From contig OX463781.1 in NCBI GenBank assembly GCA_949825025.1, positions 31,642,675 through 31,706,674 of the forward strand: 64,000 nucleotides of DNA. The letters run 5' to 3'. The stretch is from Siphlonurus alternatus (lineage: Eukaryota; Arthropoda; Insecta; Ephemeroptera; Siphlonuridae). A program made the position numbers and the translations under genes. This document shows positions 1 through 15,952 of the stretch, piece after piece (the first letter of the stretch is position 1; each line of letters opens with the position of its first letter). Under the pieces are notes generated by a model. It was not told the origin of the DNA. It did not search any database and saw only the letters and a list, made by a program, of their open reading frames with translations.

Positions 1-1527
<1,527 letters not shown>

Positions 1528-1838
1528 ATGCTTCATAGTCGATGTGCTTTGTCGACAAATTTTCTCCAGCTAGACATTCTCTCCCACGCGTTTAAAATAT
1601 GAAATTCTCAAACGGGAAGGAAAGAAAGAAAAATAAAATAAAACTTAAAAAAAAAATTGCAGTCTTTGCAAATGATGAAATAATTTTTTGTCTTCTTTTT
1701 TTTTTATCAAATCAATTTCAACTTTGACGCAAATAGTGCAAGTGTTAGGAAAACATCTGAATGGCAGTTTGCGTCACTTGAGGCGTGTAAGATAACGCGA
1801 TATTATATCAAATACGACCACAAATATCTATTGGAACC

Positions 1839-1842
<4 letters not shown>

Positions 1843-1872
<30 letters not shown>
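1843..1872. repeat. (TA)n microsatellite
   Basis: Pure TA array of about 30 bp. Confidence 0.9.
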
Positions 1873-1875
<3 letters not shown>

Positions 1876-2097
1876 GACTAAAAAATATTTTATATATTAA
1901 AGACGCACAATATATTCTGAGTTTGGCATCGGCTTTTATATTGAAAACAGATGAGAACACTTCTAGAGCTGTTTGTTTTTTTTCCCTAGCATATATTCTC
2001 ATTTTATGAAACAAAAACACAAGAGAGAAAGGAGAGAATCATTAATTTTAGTGACCTAGCTAAGCTGTGTAAGAGGCTTGCTGAGCTAGGGGAGCAG

Positions 2098-2100
<3 letters not shown>

Positions 2101-2132
<32 letters not shown>
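2101..2132. repeat. (AG)n microsatellite
   Basis: Pure AG array of 32 bp, the second GA-type array within 1 kb. Confidence 0.93.
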
Positions 2133-2136
<4 letters not shown>

Positions 2137-5100
2137 AGCCTTATGGATTTTGCTCCTCCTGCATGCCGCCTCTAGCTCGCTAGCTCAGTGTTAAGACCTT
2201 TACTTCCTAACTAGAGTGCTAACTAACTTGTGTGCCACCAAGCAGCTACACTAGTTAGTGACATTAAAACTTATGCGTATGAAATGCCATAGTTGTGTGT
2301 ATAAAGGGGTCGTCGAAGAGAAGGAAGATGGCCTTAATACTAGACTGCTTTAATTAATCGAGCATAGAAAGTACAGCAGCGTGGGAGAAGATATCAAGGA
2401 GATGCTTTGAGAGAGAAAGATGCAAAGAAGATTGATTCAAAATGAGGTTGGTAGAGGTTTGCGGTTCCTCGGTACGCCTCTTGCCACAAATCGATAAGGA
2501 ATGAGCTTATCGGACCCTCCAATCTATTGGTCGGTCGAGCGTTCGGCCGGTAGTGCGAGACGAAAGGAGGAGAAGTTGTCATTTCCCGTGACAATTGAGT
2601 TGTCTCTCGCGCACCACCACCTTGTTATCCGAAACCTCAGCTTTCTCAATGGGCTGCAGCCAATGTTTGTGTTCCACGTTCAATAATACATATAAACACG
2701 ATTACCCCACATAGAAAACTTGTTATCAGTTTCAAATAGCGTTTTCTATACTTCCATTTTGTAGGTAAATATTATTAAATCGTTATCTTAAGAAACTTCA
2801 ATTTAATGTGAACATTGAATTTACTAATTTTTATGACTACAGTTGACTTTTATATTATAACATTTTAACATTGCCATGAATTCTACTATAGGAAATTGTT
2901 TTGTAGGAAGTATAAGGGAAAAAAACTGTTTAACATAAGACTAAAAACTGAATCAGAATATATTATTTCTTGTCAGACGTAATAAATATTTCTGTTTTAA
3001 TATATGCCTCTCTCCGTATTATTATCCGGTCACTGTTTTAATAGATCCTTGAATTTTCATCAAGGGAAATGAATCTTCATAATAACATGGATGTTATTAA
3101 GTGCACATATATGATACACAATGCAATCTCCAAAATAAGAGAATGGCGGAGAAAAGGCTATTTGTCTAGCAGACTGCGAAGGTATAAAAGTTCATCAGAA
3201 TCATCAGTTATAACGATATATATAGCCGTAAAGATTATTATCCCTGGCCCTTTGAACTGGTAAGATAATGTAGATATTGTTTGTTTAGTGTTGTAATTAA
3301 TAAGTGTCAAATCTGCCATAAGTTCAAGTTAAGCAACATGTTCAACAACCAAATGGAGGGCATCACATGTGGAAAGTCGTGTACACTCTCAGAAATAGGT
3401 GTTTCACAAAGTGTTTCAAAATTGCCCCCTTATATAGTTAAGGCGTGTAAAGTGTGTAGCTCCTCAGTTTGTCTACTGCATGAAAAAGTTGGCCACGAAG
3501 ATCAAGCAGGTTATCTCATTCATCACACTCATTCATTAATTATTTAATGTAGGAAGAATGAAAGGTAAAACAAATTCCAAGTAAAATTGGGTCGTAAATG
3601 TACAGGGAGTTTCTTACACTCAATCTGAGTACTGGAGTAAAGAATAAGAAATCGATATATATATTAAATTGACGTATCTGGACCGACTATAATTCAACAC
3701 AAATCTTCGTCAGCATGTACTTTACCGTACATGAAATATTTAGTATTTCCACAAAAATAGACATGTTTTTTTTTATCACTGATAAAAGGATTGTGACCTC
3801 AAACCCACTACCACATCGTAATAACATCAGCCTTCACTTCAAAGCTCAAAATAATTGGTGAAAATATTGTAAAAAATATCCACCAGCTTGTGTGCAGACT
3901 CTGTAATATGATTTTCAATGGCGTATAGACAGAAAACAAAATTTAATAATAAAATGTTTCACAATTCAAACCCTAAGCATGGATATACGCGTATCTGCAT
4001 TAATACAGCTAGCATAAAAGCATAACACATATAGTATTGAAGCTAATATCTAATATCATGGGAATTACCATTGATATTTGAGAGAGAGTGATGAGGCCGG
4101 CTTCCGCCACCCGCTCCCAGTGGCCCTGTGGTGAACTTTTCTACCGTCAGTTAGAGCGCACGGCGTGGTTCCCATTTACCGGCCAACAATGCGCCTCTAC
4201 ACGCCAAAACTGGTCTGCTGCGATATTCGGCCGCTCAATAAAACGCTATAGCCCGACCGCCACGCATTAAAATGTTTGGTCACAAGGTTCAATGTTCTAC
4301 TCAAAACTAAGCTAAATAGGACCTTGTGGCATCACGATGCAGTCTTAGTACCCCGTGATGGTAATATACTTACAATAGCACCTCAATGTAACATCATAAA
4401 AAAACCAGCTGATTGCGTTTCTATTATATACCCCATTTTGTATCAATATTAAATGGAAATATAATAAAGACAGGATACGCAGCTCATTTACTTTTATGAG
4501 TGCATCATTTTAACGTTAGTGAAATATCTAGATATATTCAAATAACTAATATCAATTATCAATAACATTTTTAATAATATGGCTTTTATCATTATGATAC
4601 ATAACAAAAATAAAATGTAAATAAAATTATACGATTCTCTTAGGAAATCTGTATAGATAAAAAATAATAAACATAAAACAACATAAAATCATTTAACAGC
4701 CCATAAAATTGTCAACATAAAAATATTTTCTTCGTATATGTAACTGAAATATTTTTTTTAATATTTAATTTCATGTATTTTATGGCTCATGAATCATGAT
4801 TTTAAAAGGCAAACAATAAAGTCATGCTGGAAACAGTAGCGGTCTCAACAAAACAACGCAACACGAATTTATTTTCAAGTTTCATTTTGCGCATGGACAG
4901 TCAAAGACGTAGTAAAGTAATTTTAAAATGTGACAATTAAAAATATGAATTTAGTTCAAAGACTAAAAAAGGAGTGCATATCCGGTCGTGTGATGTATTT
5001 CTAGAGAAAGAAATGTATGTACTTAATAAACACCCCTTTATAATTGTGCAAGAGTCACTTCAAGCACATAAGTCGCACACCATTATTGCAGGAAGTGTGG

Positions 5101-6772
5101 CCTTAAGTTTTTGTATGTTTTTGGGCATCATAAATTGTTATGTATAGTATTTGTAGGGCATTTTATATGTCATTTTTTTAATAAAAAAGTAGAAGTTTTA
5201 ATTAAACATGTCAAATTTGAATTTCTAATTAATTCTATTATAATATTATGTGCAGAGAAAATATGATGTAACTGAATTTTATAATGATCGAGACCAATTA
5301 TTATTCCTATGCATAATAGTTGGCAGCTAGAAAGGCTGTAACAGCTTTATATGGAAATACTTATCATAATTATACACTATTAACTATATATTGAATACTG
5401 TAACAATATACATGAATAATACTAAAAGTATACCAATAATACTACAAAACATTTTGTATTTCAAACAACTTAAGTACCGAAATATACGTCATGGGTTTTC
5501 AAATAAATATAATGTGTGTACGTAACTGTCAATGAATTTCCTAGATATCCACTCTCAATGCAGTTATTTTGAATTGCTGCCAGCACATCAAAATGCGTAC
5601 ACCGAGAGAATGGCCGCGAGCACTTTCCAGTATAGCCTCTTGTCTCGTCTCGAGAGGCGTGACGTTGCTTGTCGTTTTGAGAGTCTCTTCATAGCGACAG
5701 CAAGATCGATTCTTGCCGAGTATTTATAAACTAAACCCCTAAACTTGTAATATATTATTCTAGTATTTCTGTTATAGGAAGGGGGTGCTAAAAAGTTAAG
5801 AAGAAAGAATGTTTTAAAAAATAAAGTAGATTTTTTTTTCGTCTGCTGTTGCGGTGGCTATTTTATTTCTACTCACAACTTTTCATCACTCCAAGGAAAT
5901 AAACCTCCGCCCCTTCCTGCTTTTTTCAACTGCTCTATTTTCCCTGCCAAACTTTTGCACGATATTCATAACTTAAGAGTCATACGCATACCATTTATAT
6001 TCATAACTTTGTGACATGCTCCTAACTTTTTTTTAAACTTAATATATTATACTTTATAAGGTATATAAAGGTATAATATCATTAAAAATATTACTTGTGC
6101 AAGATAATACTTTAATAAAAACAGTATCTAATTTATTAGAGTATACATGCACAGTTAACACTGGTATTGTTTCTCTCGTTAGTATAACTATTTTTTTACA
6201 ATAGATATGTTATGTATTCTGTGAAATACAACAGTATTGCAACACTTTAATAATAGTGACTTTAATAATATTGTAATACAAGATTTCTATCTGCTTACAA
6301 AGTTGTTTGTTTACATTCACTACATTTCAAGGTGAATATTACACTTTGTAATATAGATGAAATTTATTCCAAAAGAGGAAAAAAAATCTCATAGTATTAC
6401 ACTTTTACATGATAGTTTGCATGTGAAATCTATTAATATGTCAAATGGTAAAAAAAAGAAGAAAAAAATAGCAGTTTTATCCAATGATATATGATTATAT
6501 ATTTATAAAAAACTTTTTTTATTTTTAAATTGGAAAAAATAATCCAACGTATAATTAATTTCAATTTGATGTCAGCAAGTAAAATAAAATAAATTGATGT
6601 TGAAACACTTGAAACAGCGATGAAAATTGATCGCCACAGGACGACGGACGGTCGCCATTTTCATATCGCGCCCGGCTTGGCGGCAACCCTTGCAGCCAGA
6701 AAGTATTGCGGGTTGCAGCAGTAGGTCGGGCAGGCGCGAGAACCACGCGAAACAAAAGTAATACGATTATAA
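2133..6772. other. Non-coding stretch with GC-richer islands
   Basis: Mostly AT-rich sequence without a recognisable gene. GC-richer patches with several CpGs stand out at about 2480-2660, 4085-4265, 5570-5720 and 6615-6760. Each carries an open frame of only about 60 codons without any domain I recognise. They could be conserved regulatory DNA, decayed transposon pieces or isolated exons; the sequence alone does not decide. Confidence 0.4.
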
Positions 6773-6933
<161 letters not shown>

Positions 6934-7128
6934 TCACCACAGATTACATAAGCAATAATTACAGAGTAATAACACTGGGTGGGGATAGCAACAAAGCACC
7001 AAAGGCACTATATCACAGAAGTGGCTACTATCCTTATAACTTTAAATTATTCACACACTACAGACATAATCCTGCGTCAAAAAAAAAAAAAAATTATAAA
7101 CAAAAAATAAAAATAAATAACAGTTGTA

Positions 7129-8366
7129 CTAACAGTTCCTGTCAATATAATATTGTTTAACAGAATTTGAGAACTGCTGATCTGTACAAGTCTTGATATT
7201 GCATGGAAGCTTGTTCCATGCAGTGACTGATCTTATCACAAAACCTTTTTTATACAATTCTATGCGAGCCTTTGGTGGAATAAGTAATATAGCTCCCTCT
7301 TGACCTCTTATTGGACGACCATCAGTTACAGTATCCGTTATTGATAAGTCAGTCTGAGTATTAATATACATATGTGATTAAAATTTGTGATATAATAAGT
7401 GAAACGTGTGTGATAAAAAGTTCTACGATAAAAGTTACGTACCTCAAGATGCTATTGGACTATTTATGTGTAAACAGTAAAACTTATGTATGCAATATTA
7501 TTAATTTGTATTTGAGGTTATGTGTAAGAATGGCTGTCAGGCCAAACATCGCCTAATAAAGAAATTTCTATTCTATTATGTTCGACATTTCTAAAAGAAA
7601 ATAAGATCAATAACTTCAAAATAATCAGCAATTGGAACAATTTTAGTCTTTGCACAATCAGGAACATTTTATTATATATAAATTTAAGTGCACTTTTTTC
7701 AACACTTTCAAATTTTTTCATGTTTTTACAAGTAGTTGGATGCCATGCAGGCGCTGCGTAGGTTATATTTGATCTAATTAATGTAATATAAGCCATGCGT
7801 TTAACTTTAATAGAAGAACCATAGAGATTACGTTTGATGAAACCAAGTAATTTAGCAGCTTTGCATCTAACCTTTTCTGACTGCAAATTCCATTTTAAAT
7901 CTGAGGTAAGCATGACACCCAATACTTTAATTGAATCACAGTATGATATCAAATTATCATTAACATAATAGTTAGTTTTAAGTTCAGTAAGGCTTAAGGT
8001 TATATCCATGACATTACATTTATCTTCATTCAGTGACATTCCATTATTGTCACACCAAACTGAAATATTATTTAAATCATTTTGAATTGATTCCATGTCT
8101 TCAGCACACTTGACAAGTTTGAACAGTGTAGAGTCGTCAGCATATTGAATCAATTCCGAGGACACACAGTTAAGCAGATCAATCATATATATATTAAATA
8201 AAAGTGGTCCAAAAACAGAGCCTTGTATCACACCAGAAGTAACGTCCGTAGGCTGAGATATTGCACCCGCAAACGTCACACTTTGTGACCGCTCACGTAA
8301 GAAGTCACACAACCACCCATGCAGGTTTCCACCTATACCAAACTTCTCCAATATGATTTTTTTCAT
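7129..8366 (-). pseudogene. Reverse transcriptase fragment, split by an insertion
   Basis: The product would be the reverse transcriptase of a non-LTR retrotransposon, which copies element RNA into DNA at a nicked genomic target. The part translated from 8366 shows the palm motifs: residues 45-57 read GVIQGSVFGPLLF (family norm GVPQGS.LGPLLF, so the Pro is replaced by Ile), the catalytic box is YADD at 75-78, and KVLGV follows at 147-151. After the interruption at 7577-7371 the C-terminal part carries the typical AWNKLP tail motif. The endonuclease, the N-terminal RT motifs and the fingers are missing. The inserted fragment at 7376-7576 adds foreign residues and a stop. With one TATGT copy and the insert ignored, the two parts are in the same frame, so the break is secondary. 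It cannot be functional as it stands. Confidence 0.88.
7376..7576 (+). mobile_element. 3'-end fragment of a second non-LTR retrotransposon
   Basis: A 201-bp plus-strand segment ends in AATAAAG followed by a short TTCTA-type repeat, as seen at the 3' ends of many insect Jockey/CR1-like elements. It is flanked by the 5-bp direct repeat TATGT at 7371-7375 and 7577-7581, read as a target-site duplication. It lies inside the minus-strand RT frame and breaks it. It has no coding capacity of its own and is a dead-on-arrival copy. Confidence 0.75.
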
Positions 8367-11300
8367 TCAAACAAACTTTTTCATGATATAATATGTAAAA
8401 TATTTTACGATATATAGTTTTAAATAAATAAAACAGATAATAATATGTACACTCCTTGTCACTGAAAATTTCCCCTCTGCAGCCTTGCCCTGTGTTATTC
8501 TTACGGGGCATGATGATGAAACTTTTCATAGGCGAGGAGTGTATAATATTTATCAAGTTTCATATTTTTAAATCGCAATTTACGTATAAATGTTTGTTTT
8601 TTTATTACTTAATTATCTCATCTTTATTAGATATATTAAAACCAACTTGAAGAAAGGTGATACAATATAAAATTATAGCAATTAAGCTAAATAATCACTA
8701 ATTAATAAAAGCAGTTTTCTCGTGACTGAGACACGTAATTAGCGACTCGTGTCTTATCTCCGTGTTGACTCTGAGAGGCCACCTGTTCAGCAGCAGGTCG
8801 TGATCCGCCCGAGAGAAGGAGGACGTGTCATTGGAACATGCTGCTAGTGGAGCAGTCGAACAATAACGACGTACATCTCGGGTCTTTCGGAACGTTCCCT
8901 CTTTCTTGTGCCTCAACAGAGAGGATTAGGCACCTAGCTTAGTTATCCCCACAGTTGATGTTTAAATGCCTCCATAAGCTACAAAGGTTTTAATTGTGTG
9001 CATGACGTATGAGTTTTTAATAAGACTTTAAAAAATACAGACATAATTGTCTATCTGATAATATCAGTATACAGGTTTTGTTAATCTATATTAAACATAC
9101 ATGATATAAAGTGTTTATGACGTATTTAATGATTTATTACTTATTATGGTTATTAATTGTTTCCCTATATATAATTACTCTACTAAACTTAACAGATATA
9201 TAGAAATATTAAACATGATAGATAGCAAGTATATCTAAATTAACAAAATTTACGCTTGACATGGTTTCACTGAGCGTTTGAAATATCAATAATTCATAGT
9301 AAGGTGTGTAATTTACGATGTACGATGATTCACTGGCTTTACTGCTACTAGCCAGTGATGACACGGTGTGTTGTTGTAATTAGTGGTTGGCGACGAGAGC
9401 TCATTACCACCCAAGTATAAACACAAACCCTTCAGGTACATAGCACAGTCCACACTGGCTACTTAGTGAGGAGCTTAATTAATACGTGTGTTCTACACAC
9501 TGAAAATTTAGGTAGGCTTTTAAGTACTGAAGTTAAAATTAGTTCAAATTGGTTAACAAAGTAATGTTTGTAGTAATTTAACTTCAATGTAACGAAAGAG
9601 CAATTCGATGTCCTTAATTTCAGTTAAATGCTTAATTCTCACACATTGTATTAAGTATTTTTGTTTTGGGATCATTATTTAATATTACTTATATTTTTAT
9701 TGTTAGTATTAGGCATTATATATTTACTTAGCTATACACTATTAAATTTAATAAGTTGTATACAAGGAAAGACATACATACAATTTTTGTTGTCACATTA
9801 AGTTTTGACTTAAGTATTTAGTATAGACTAGGCAACAGGAATACATTTACGCACGCAGAATTAAGCTAGGAGATAACGCAATAATCACCAGCAATTTAAT
9901 TTGTCAGAGGGATTTTACTGCTTTTTAATTTAGGCAGCTAACGCTTTAATTAAAGATATGAACTGGGTAATTTATTTAAAAAATTTGTATTAGCTAGATA
10001 TATAAAATTATAAAGTAATTATTATTAAAAAAAAGTACGCAGATTTCAATGAATGTATTTTTTATGTATGTGTATAAAAATATAATTTATATAAAAAGTG
10101 AATATTAAAGTTTCGTATTACTTCTATATTCCTTTCATTTTGGTGTAATTCTACATCTACAGTACACGCCCGAGATCAAACAACTTGACATTTTTATAAA
10201 GCATGAGCTTATATTATTAAAAAACTACATGGTAATTTTTTAACACTTCTTCTTGTATTTATTATACATTTTTTTTTATTATACTTTATATGTACAAAAT
10301 TTGTAAAGAGAAGATTTTTTTAACATGTACATTTGAAAGAGTATATAAAATAATAATTATGCTGATGAATTAAGTTGAGGTTTGGAAGAGTGAAGGTAAG
10401 TCAAACATGAGCTCATTAAGCCCCACTTTGTCATCGTACTAATTAGCTTCCATTCAACTTGTGAGTCTTCAATCGCAACACGCGATGTGAATTTGTCGGA
10501 TGTTTCCGACAATATTCGGAGCTACAACGAGCCAATGAGGAAAGTTGTTACAGTTTTCCACCTGTCAATGCACAGATCTCAAAGACGAGATATACTTTCA
10601 AGGTATGTGCATAGCATGTTGATTTTTTTTCTTCTTTTTATTTGCTATAGACACAAATGTTTGACTAAAACTATGCACTTAAAAAAAACTTAATTATAGA
10701 TTAATGTAATCTTTTTAGTGTAATTAAAGTTTTTATTAAAATTATCATGATGTATATATAGTTTAGTAAACTAATGCTTTTTTTATATTTTTTTAATTGA
10801 AATTAATTAAAATATATACTTCAAAAAAATTCAATTAAAAATGCTTACGTTAGTTATAATTAAAAATCTGAATGAAAAAGCATGTCACAAATAAATATTA
10901 TAAAGAATTTAATATTCGTGCTTGGAATCTTGTTTCTTACAATTATACAAGAATAATATGCATGACTCGCATGCATTTTTTTCAAGCTGTACTTGTGCCA
11001 TTTTATGTAACATATATGATACATTACAGACTGTTGAAACGTTGATAGAAATAATCCTTTTTGTTACACCTATAAAAGATCAAAGTTATATTTTGTATGC
11101 ATTTTATATTCATATAATTTTTGTAAACTAAATAGCTTCAACTACTTTAACTATAATTAAATGGCAAGAATGAAATAATAAACTCTAAATATTTTACACA
11201 CAATAGTGACAATGTATTAAGTATGTAATTCATAAAAATCTATAAAATTCAATTTACACTTTCTATCTTCCAGTAATCCTGTAAAATAACTAATTATATA

Positions 11301-13154
11301 AAATAACTTGGTAGTAAATTTTAGCTGCCTACCTTAAGAAAGACACAGTGTTTGATAAATTAGTCAAGTACATCGAAGGTAATTCGCTACTTCTAAAAGT
11401 GTCTTCATGTCTCCTCGCGTGTTCTGGGTGACGTAATTAAACACAGACTTGGTAAGTCTAACGTAAGAACAGAAGAAGATCGTTGCCGCGTCTCCATTAT
11501 CAGCTGTAGCATCGAGTCAACGCTCTCGAGTTTATCCACACTACAAAAATAGAAGGTAATTGCCTTCTTTTGATAACCTCTTTGAGCTGCAAGACAAGTC
11601 ACGTGAAATTTGTTTGCTACAATCTATATATAGACTCAATCCTATTTTACAGTTACGTTTTATTGATATAGAAATGAAATAATAATTTAAATATGCACAC
11701 TATTACTATATAGCAAAAAGTAAGTACATTTACTATTCTCTGCTATTATTATTAGTTTATTACTATTTAAATATTATTTATATATATATTTATTTATATT
11801 ATTTATTATGTAGATATTTTGCAAATCTTGTATGTAGTACAGTACATAGGTAGTTTATAAATGCTTAAAATTGTATATAGTTGTAGTTAGTAACATTGGT
11901 TTAGTTGAAAATTGCATATTTATTATTACTATTATTATTTTTTTTTTACGTGAATTCATGATGTAACTAGTTATTCGAAAATAAATAATTATTTCAATAT
12001 ATTTAATTAGTGATTGCTTCAAAGGATCGTTGAGCATAAAAACATAATGACATTTATTTATTTTCATACTACAAAAACTCAACTTAAAATTGATGTTGAA
12101 ATAAATAGCAATTAAAATATACATAATTGCGAGTTTTCTCAGTTTGTTCGAATACTTCAATGCAATCTCATTTGTTTGTGCATTGTTCCGAAGATGAATT
12201 CCGTTTTTTACTTCTCTTGACCTTACCGTTCTTTCCTTTTTTCTCTCTCTTACAATTGATAATTTTGCAGTGACATGCAATTTGAACATTTCCACAGCAT
12301 CAAAAACAGCGATCATATACGTTTTCCTTTTCTTGTATCTTGTACTGCAGTAACGTTTTTCCTCATCTCACTGTTGTAAACATAGATATAAATGTCAAGA
12401 AAAAGTGGCTCGTTGCTCAAAAGGTGGATCACAAAGCAATGGATTGTAAAAGCGTGTATGAAATTTTTACTTTGAGTTACATTTTATATTTTTTTATTGC
12501 TATGTAGCCAAGAGGTCAGAGGGTTTTAGTGTGCATGCCCGCAGCTCTGTTACCAAACTGCTGGACTACCACAATAAAAACAGCAAGAGAAAGAGTGCAG
12601 GGAATAGCCTGTGAAAAAAATAGCACCTTAAATTCCATGTGCAAGAGCATTTATTGTACAAAACACGCGTTTTCTGTGCGGTGCATCGTTCCATAAAAAG
12701 CATCACAGTGTGAAATATTTCCAGTCTAATGAATAACTACTTTTCTTTGCATTTCTTCAGACTTATGAAGTAATTTTCATAAAATAACAAGCAGCCTGTG
12801 GTAGTAATAATATAGTAAGCTTCTGAATGCATTTTATGTTAATTTTAAACTTTTCATTTTAAATTAATAATTTTATAAATGACAGCAATTAAACTTTATG
12901 AAACAAGCATAATTATAATAATAATACAAACTAATAAAGTAATTTTTAACATTATAAAACTTTTAATGTGATTATAATTCTCATAAAAAGTTATAACATT
13001 ATAACATAACATGTAACTGTTAATTCATTTTCTTATAACCAAAAAACTTCATAGGCATTAACAAAAAATATTATGTTGAATATGAGGTAATAAATTTTAT
13101 TTTAATTATATCTTCAAAATTAACAAAAGTTGAAATAAATTTAGAACTTTCTTA
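8367..13154. other. Non-coding stretch
   Basis: AT-rich with no recognisable gene. GC-richer patches occur near 8750-8900 and 11400-11550. A 153-codon minus-strand frame at 11855-12316 is AT-driven, rich in Ile, Lys and Asn, and has no domain I recognise, so I do not call it a gene. Confidence 0.4.
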
Positions 13155-13158
13155 TTAA

Positions 13159-13310
13159 GCCTATATTACACGATACAATTTTTCTGATTATTGTATACAA
13201 TTTTTCTTTGCAAGAAAATTTCCTCTCAATACAAACAAATGGAGATTAAATTTTCTTGTAAGGAAAAATTGTATGCAATAATCAGAAAAAATGTATGGTG
13301 TAATACCGGC
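13159..13310. mobile_element. MITE with 60-plus-bp inverted ends and TTAA flanks
   Basis: A 152-bp segment starts GCCTATATTACACGATACAA and ends with its near-complement. The arms match over more than 60 bp with few mismatches around a loop of about 25 bp. TTAA lies on both sides (13155-13158 and 13311-13314), the target duplication of piggyBac-type transposases and a few other superfamilies. It has no coding capacity, so it would depend on a transposase supplied elsewhere. Confidence 0.85.
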
Positions 13311-13314
13311 TTAA

Positions 13315-15865
13315 TCTATTATTTCTCGTTTCTATAGAAATAAAAAAAAATACAATGCATACGTGCAAATTTTCCCTCGTATAGACTTTTATACGTGTTA
13401 TCACGCATTACTAGATTAAGACACGAACTAAATTTCAACTGACGAACTTCACACCATGAGAATTTTAAGTTCCATTAACATGTCAGTAAAACTAAAGTAG
13501 CGTTCTGATTGACTCGTAGTGTACTTCTCCACCGTCCACTTAGCAAACAAACATGAAGAGGGAGGAGACTAGACACACGTCTCAATGATTAGTTGATCTC
13601 TGATTAGATCCCGGCACGTTGAGCCACAGTTAGGCCGGCCAGTAAGTTTGCTCTGGCCGGTATCCCAGCACGCACGCCCTCCGGTAACCAGATCAATGTG
13701 AGATATAGAAGTATCGAACCAAGCACCATTTCAAGTCATGCAAGCACAAAATCGCAAGCGCGGTTTGGTGCTCATTTGATGTGGTCAGTCATACAAGCTA
13801 CTGCTACTACTACTATTCCAATGTAGCCACAATGCGTGCAATAAGATGTTATTAGATTAGTAGATTTATGATGTGCTATTTTTAACTTTAATAATAATAA
13901 TAAAGATTACGTTTATATAGAGCATTTTTAACGTTTTTTTTGTCAAATTCTATTAGATTTTTTTAGTAGATAAGATTTTATCATAATAAATTATAAATTA
14001 TATACAGAGGTAAATTGATGAGTTTCATTAACTTACATCTATAAATAGTTGTTTATACTATAGTTATATTATACAAAATGTTGTCATGACCTTTAATGAT
14101 TGCTATTGTTGAGTCGTGAAACATTTATTAGATTTTTAATTGCTTTACAATTAATTCACCTGTTTGTTTTTTGTTTTGTTTTTTCCATCATCCACGAAAA
14201 AAAAAAAAAAACTCAGTTTGCTTGTGCGTCATGAAACTTAATAATTATAAAACCAAATTCATTAAATTAAATTTTATTTACGGTGCAAATAAAGATGAAT
14301 AGATGAGATGATATTTAACTTTATAATTAATCTTACTTCCAAGCTTTTGATTACTTAAGAGTGTTTCTTGAAAAGCAAAGAGTCGTTTTTTTTATTTTAA
14401 ACTTATATATATATTATATGACAAGTTTGAAGAAAGGATTCCGAGATTAATAAGGATTACACAATGATACAACGAGTATAAGCAAATATAGTATATTACA
14501 AAGAGTAAAAAATATAGTATATAAAGATTTTTTGTTCTTTTTATATAAATCTTGTGCATGTTAACTTCTTTTCTATAATACTCACTAAAATATAATAAAT
14601 AAATATTATAATAAAATTGGTAAGTATTTTATTACACAATAATAACAATGATTATTAAAATTAAAGACATTTTATACTTTTTAAAAATTTATTATATAAT
14701 GTATATATTTTTTATTTTGTTATAATAATATATTAAAAGTTAAAGCGATTACGTGATGTGATTAGAGCTCAAATATCGATCTCTCATATTTATTATAACA
14801 AAAAGCATGAAAGGTTTGGGCTATACCATCAGACTGTGTGTAGGAGGAATGTTAAATGTAATAGCCGTGATGTCATGTGGCCAAAGAAAACAGTTTAGGG
14901 CAGACGAGGGTTTTTGTTCCTATACTTGCTTCATTGTTTCCATGGAGCTACAAATCGCCCTCATAGCACAAGCACCAGCCGTAATGAGTTTCAAAACAAT
15001 GCTCGTCCAACATAGACATAGTGATCATGGAAGGTGTACAGCTTATCGCTTTGAAAACGTGTACTAAAATGGGCATATATGTGGGTTGTTTTACGTAAAA
15101 TTATCACTTGACCTCTTATTTTAATGTTATAGCTAAACTGCTATATACATATCATATATCATGTTATATTGAATCAATGGAATTTATGTTTATAAATATA
15201 AAATAAAAATATCTTTTTGATCAGTTTTAGTTAGAATAATAAAAATATTCAAAAATATATAAATAAAAAATATGAATATATAAATTTTATTTTTCAAAGC
15301 CTTAAATGTATATAAATAATCAATAAGAAAAAAAAGTAAAAAGGTCGGAATATATTCAATATAATACTTTGAGCATGATATAAAGAAAATGAAAATTCAA
15401 TATTTTCCCTCCCTAATTTCCATTTCATTTGACTAGAGTGGGGGAGATATATGTATATTGATAATATTTTTATTTTCAAATACAATTAAGATAAAGATAA
15501 GATTCATATATAAATAATTCTTATAATTGAATAACTTCCTTTTTTCAAAATCAATTATAAACAAACTAAAATTCACATGCAAATTGTCCATTTATTTTGA
15601 TGAATTGGCCTGATCTTAGCTGCGGATCACTTAACCCTCTAGACTTAAGTAAGTGGTGGAACAACCCTCGTTCTCTTCCTCCCTCTGGCGTGCGTGTTTC
15701 ACCGCGATCACGATTGGATTGGACCGGCCGCCCTACTACCTTTTCTTCGTCCGCACTAAAACTTTCCTCTCCAGCTTTATCTCTCTCGTTCTTTAATTTT
15801 TTGTGAAGCTCAAGAGCGACATTGATGGAATGAAGAGCTTCTTTCTTGTAGTTTGGAATTACGAC

Positions 15866-15867
<2 letters not shown>
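13315..15867. other. Non-coding stretch
   Basis: A GC-richer patch at about 13550-13760 includes a short inverted pair of GGCCGG blocks. The rest is AT-rich without recognisable genes. An 86-codon frame at 14807-15067 has no domain I recognise. Confidence 0.4.

Positions 15868-15949
<82 letters not shown>
15868..15949. repeat. (CT)n microsatellite, about 82 bp
   Basis: Pure CT array. A 239-codon minus-strand frame across it (15566-16285) owes its length to an Arg-Glu run encoded by the repeat and is not taken as a gene. Confidence 0.96.

Positions 15950-15952
<3 letters not shown>

Noticed and set aside
3281..3547. 88-codon frame with several CxxC pairs, considered as a zinc-finger exon
   Set aside because: The Cys and His spacing fits no zinc-finger family I know, and no splice context could be supported.
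11855..12316. 153-codon minus-strand frame
   Set aside because: It is rich in Ile, Asn and Lys as expected from AT-rich DNA, with no motif and no neighbouring exon signals.
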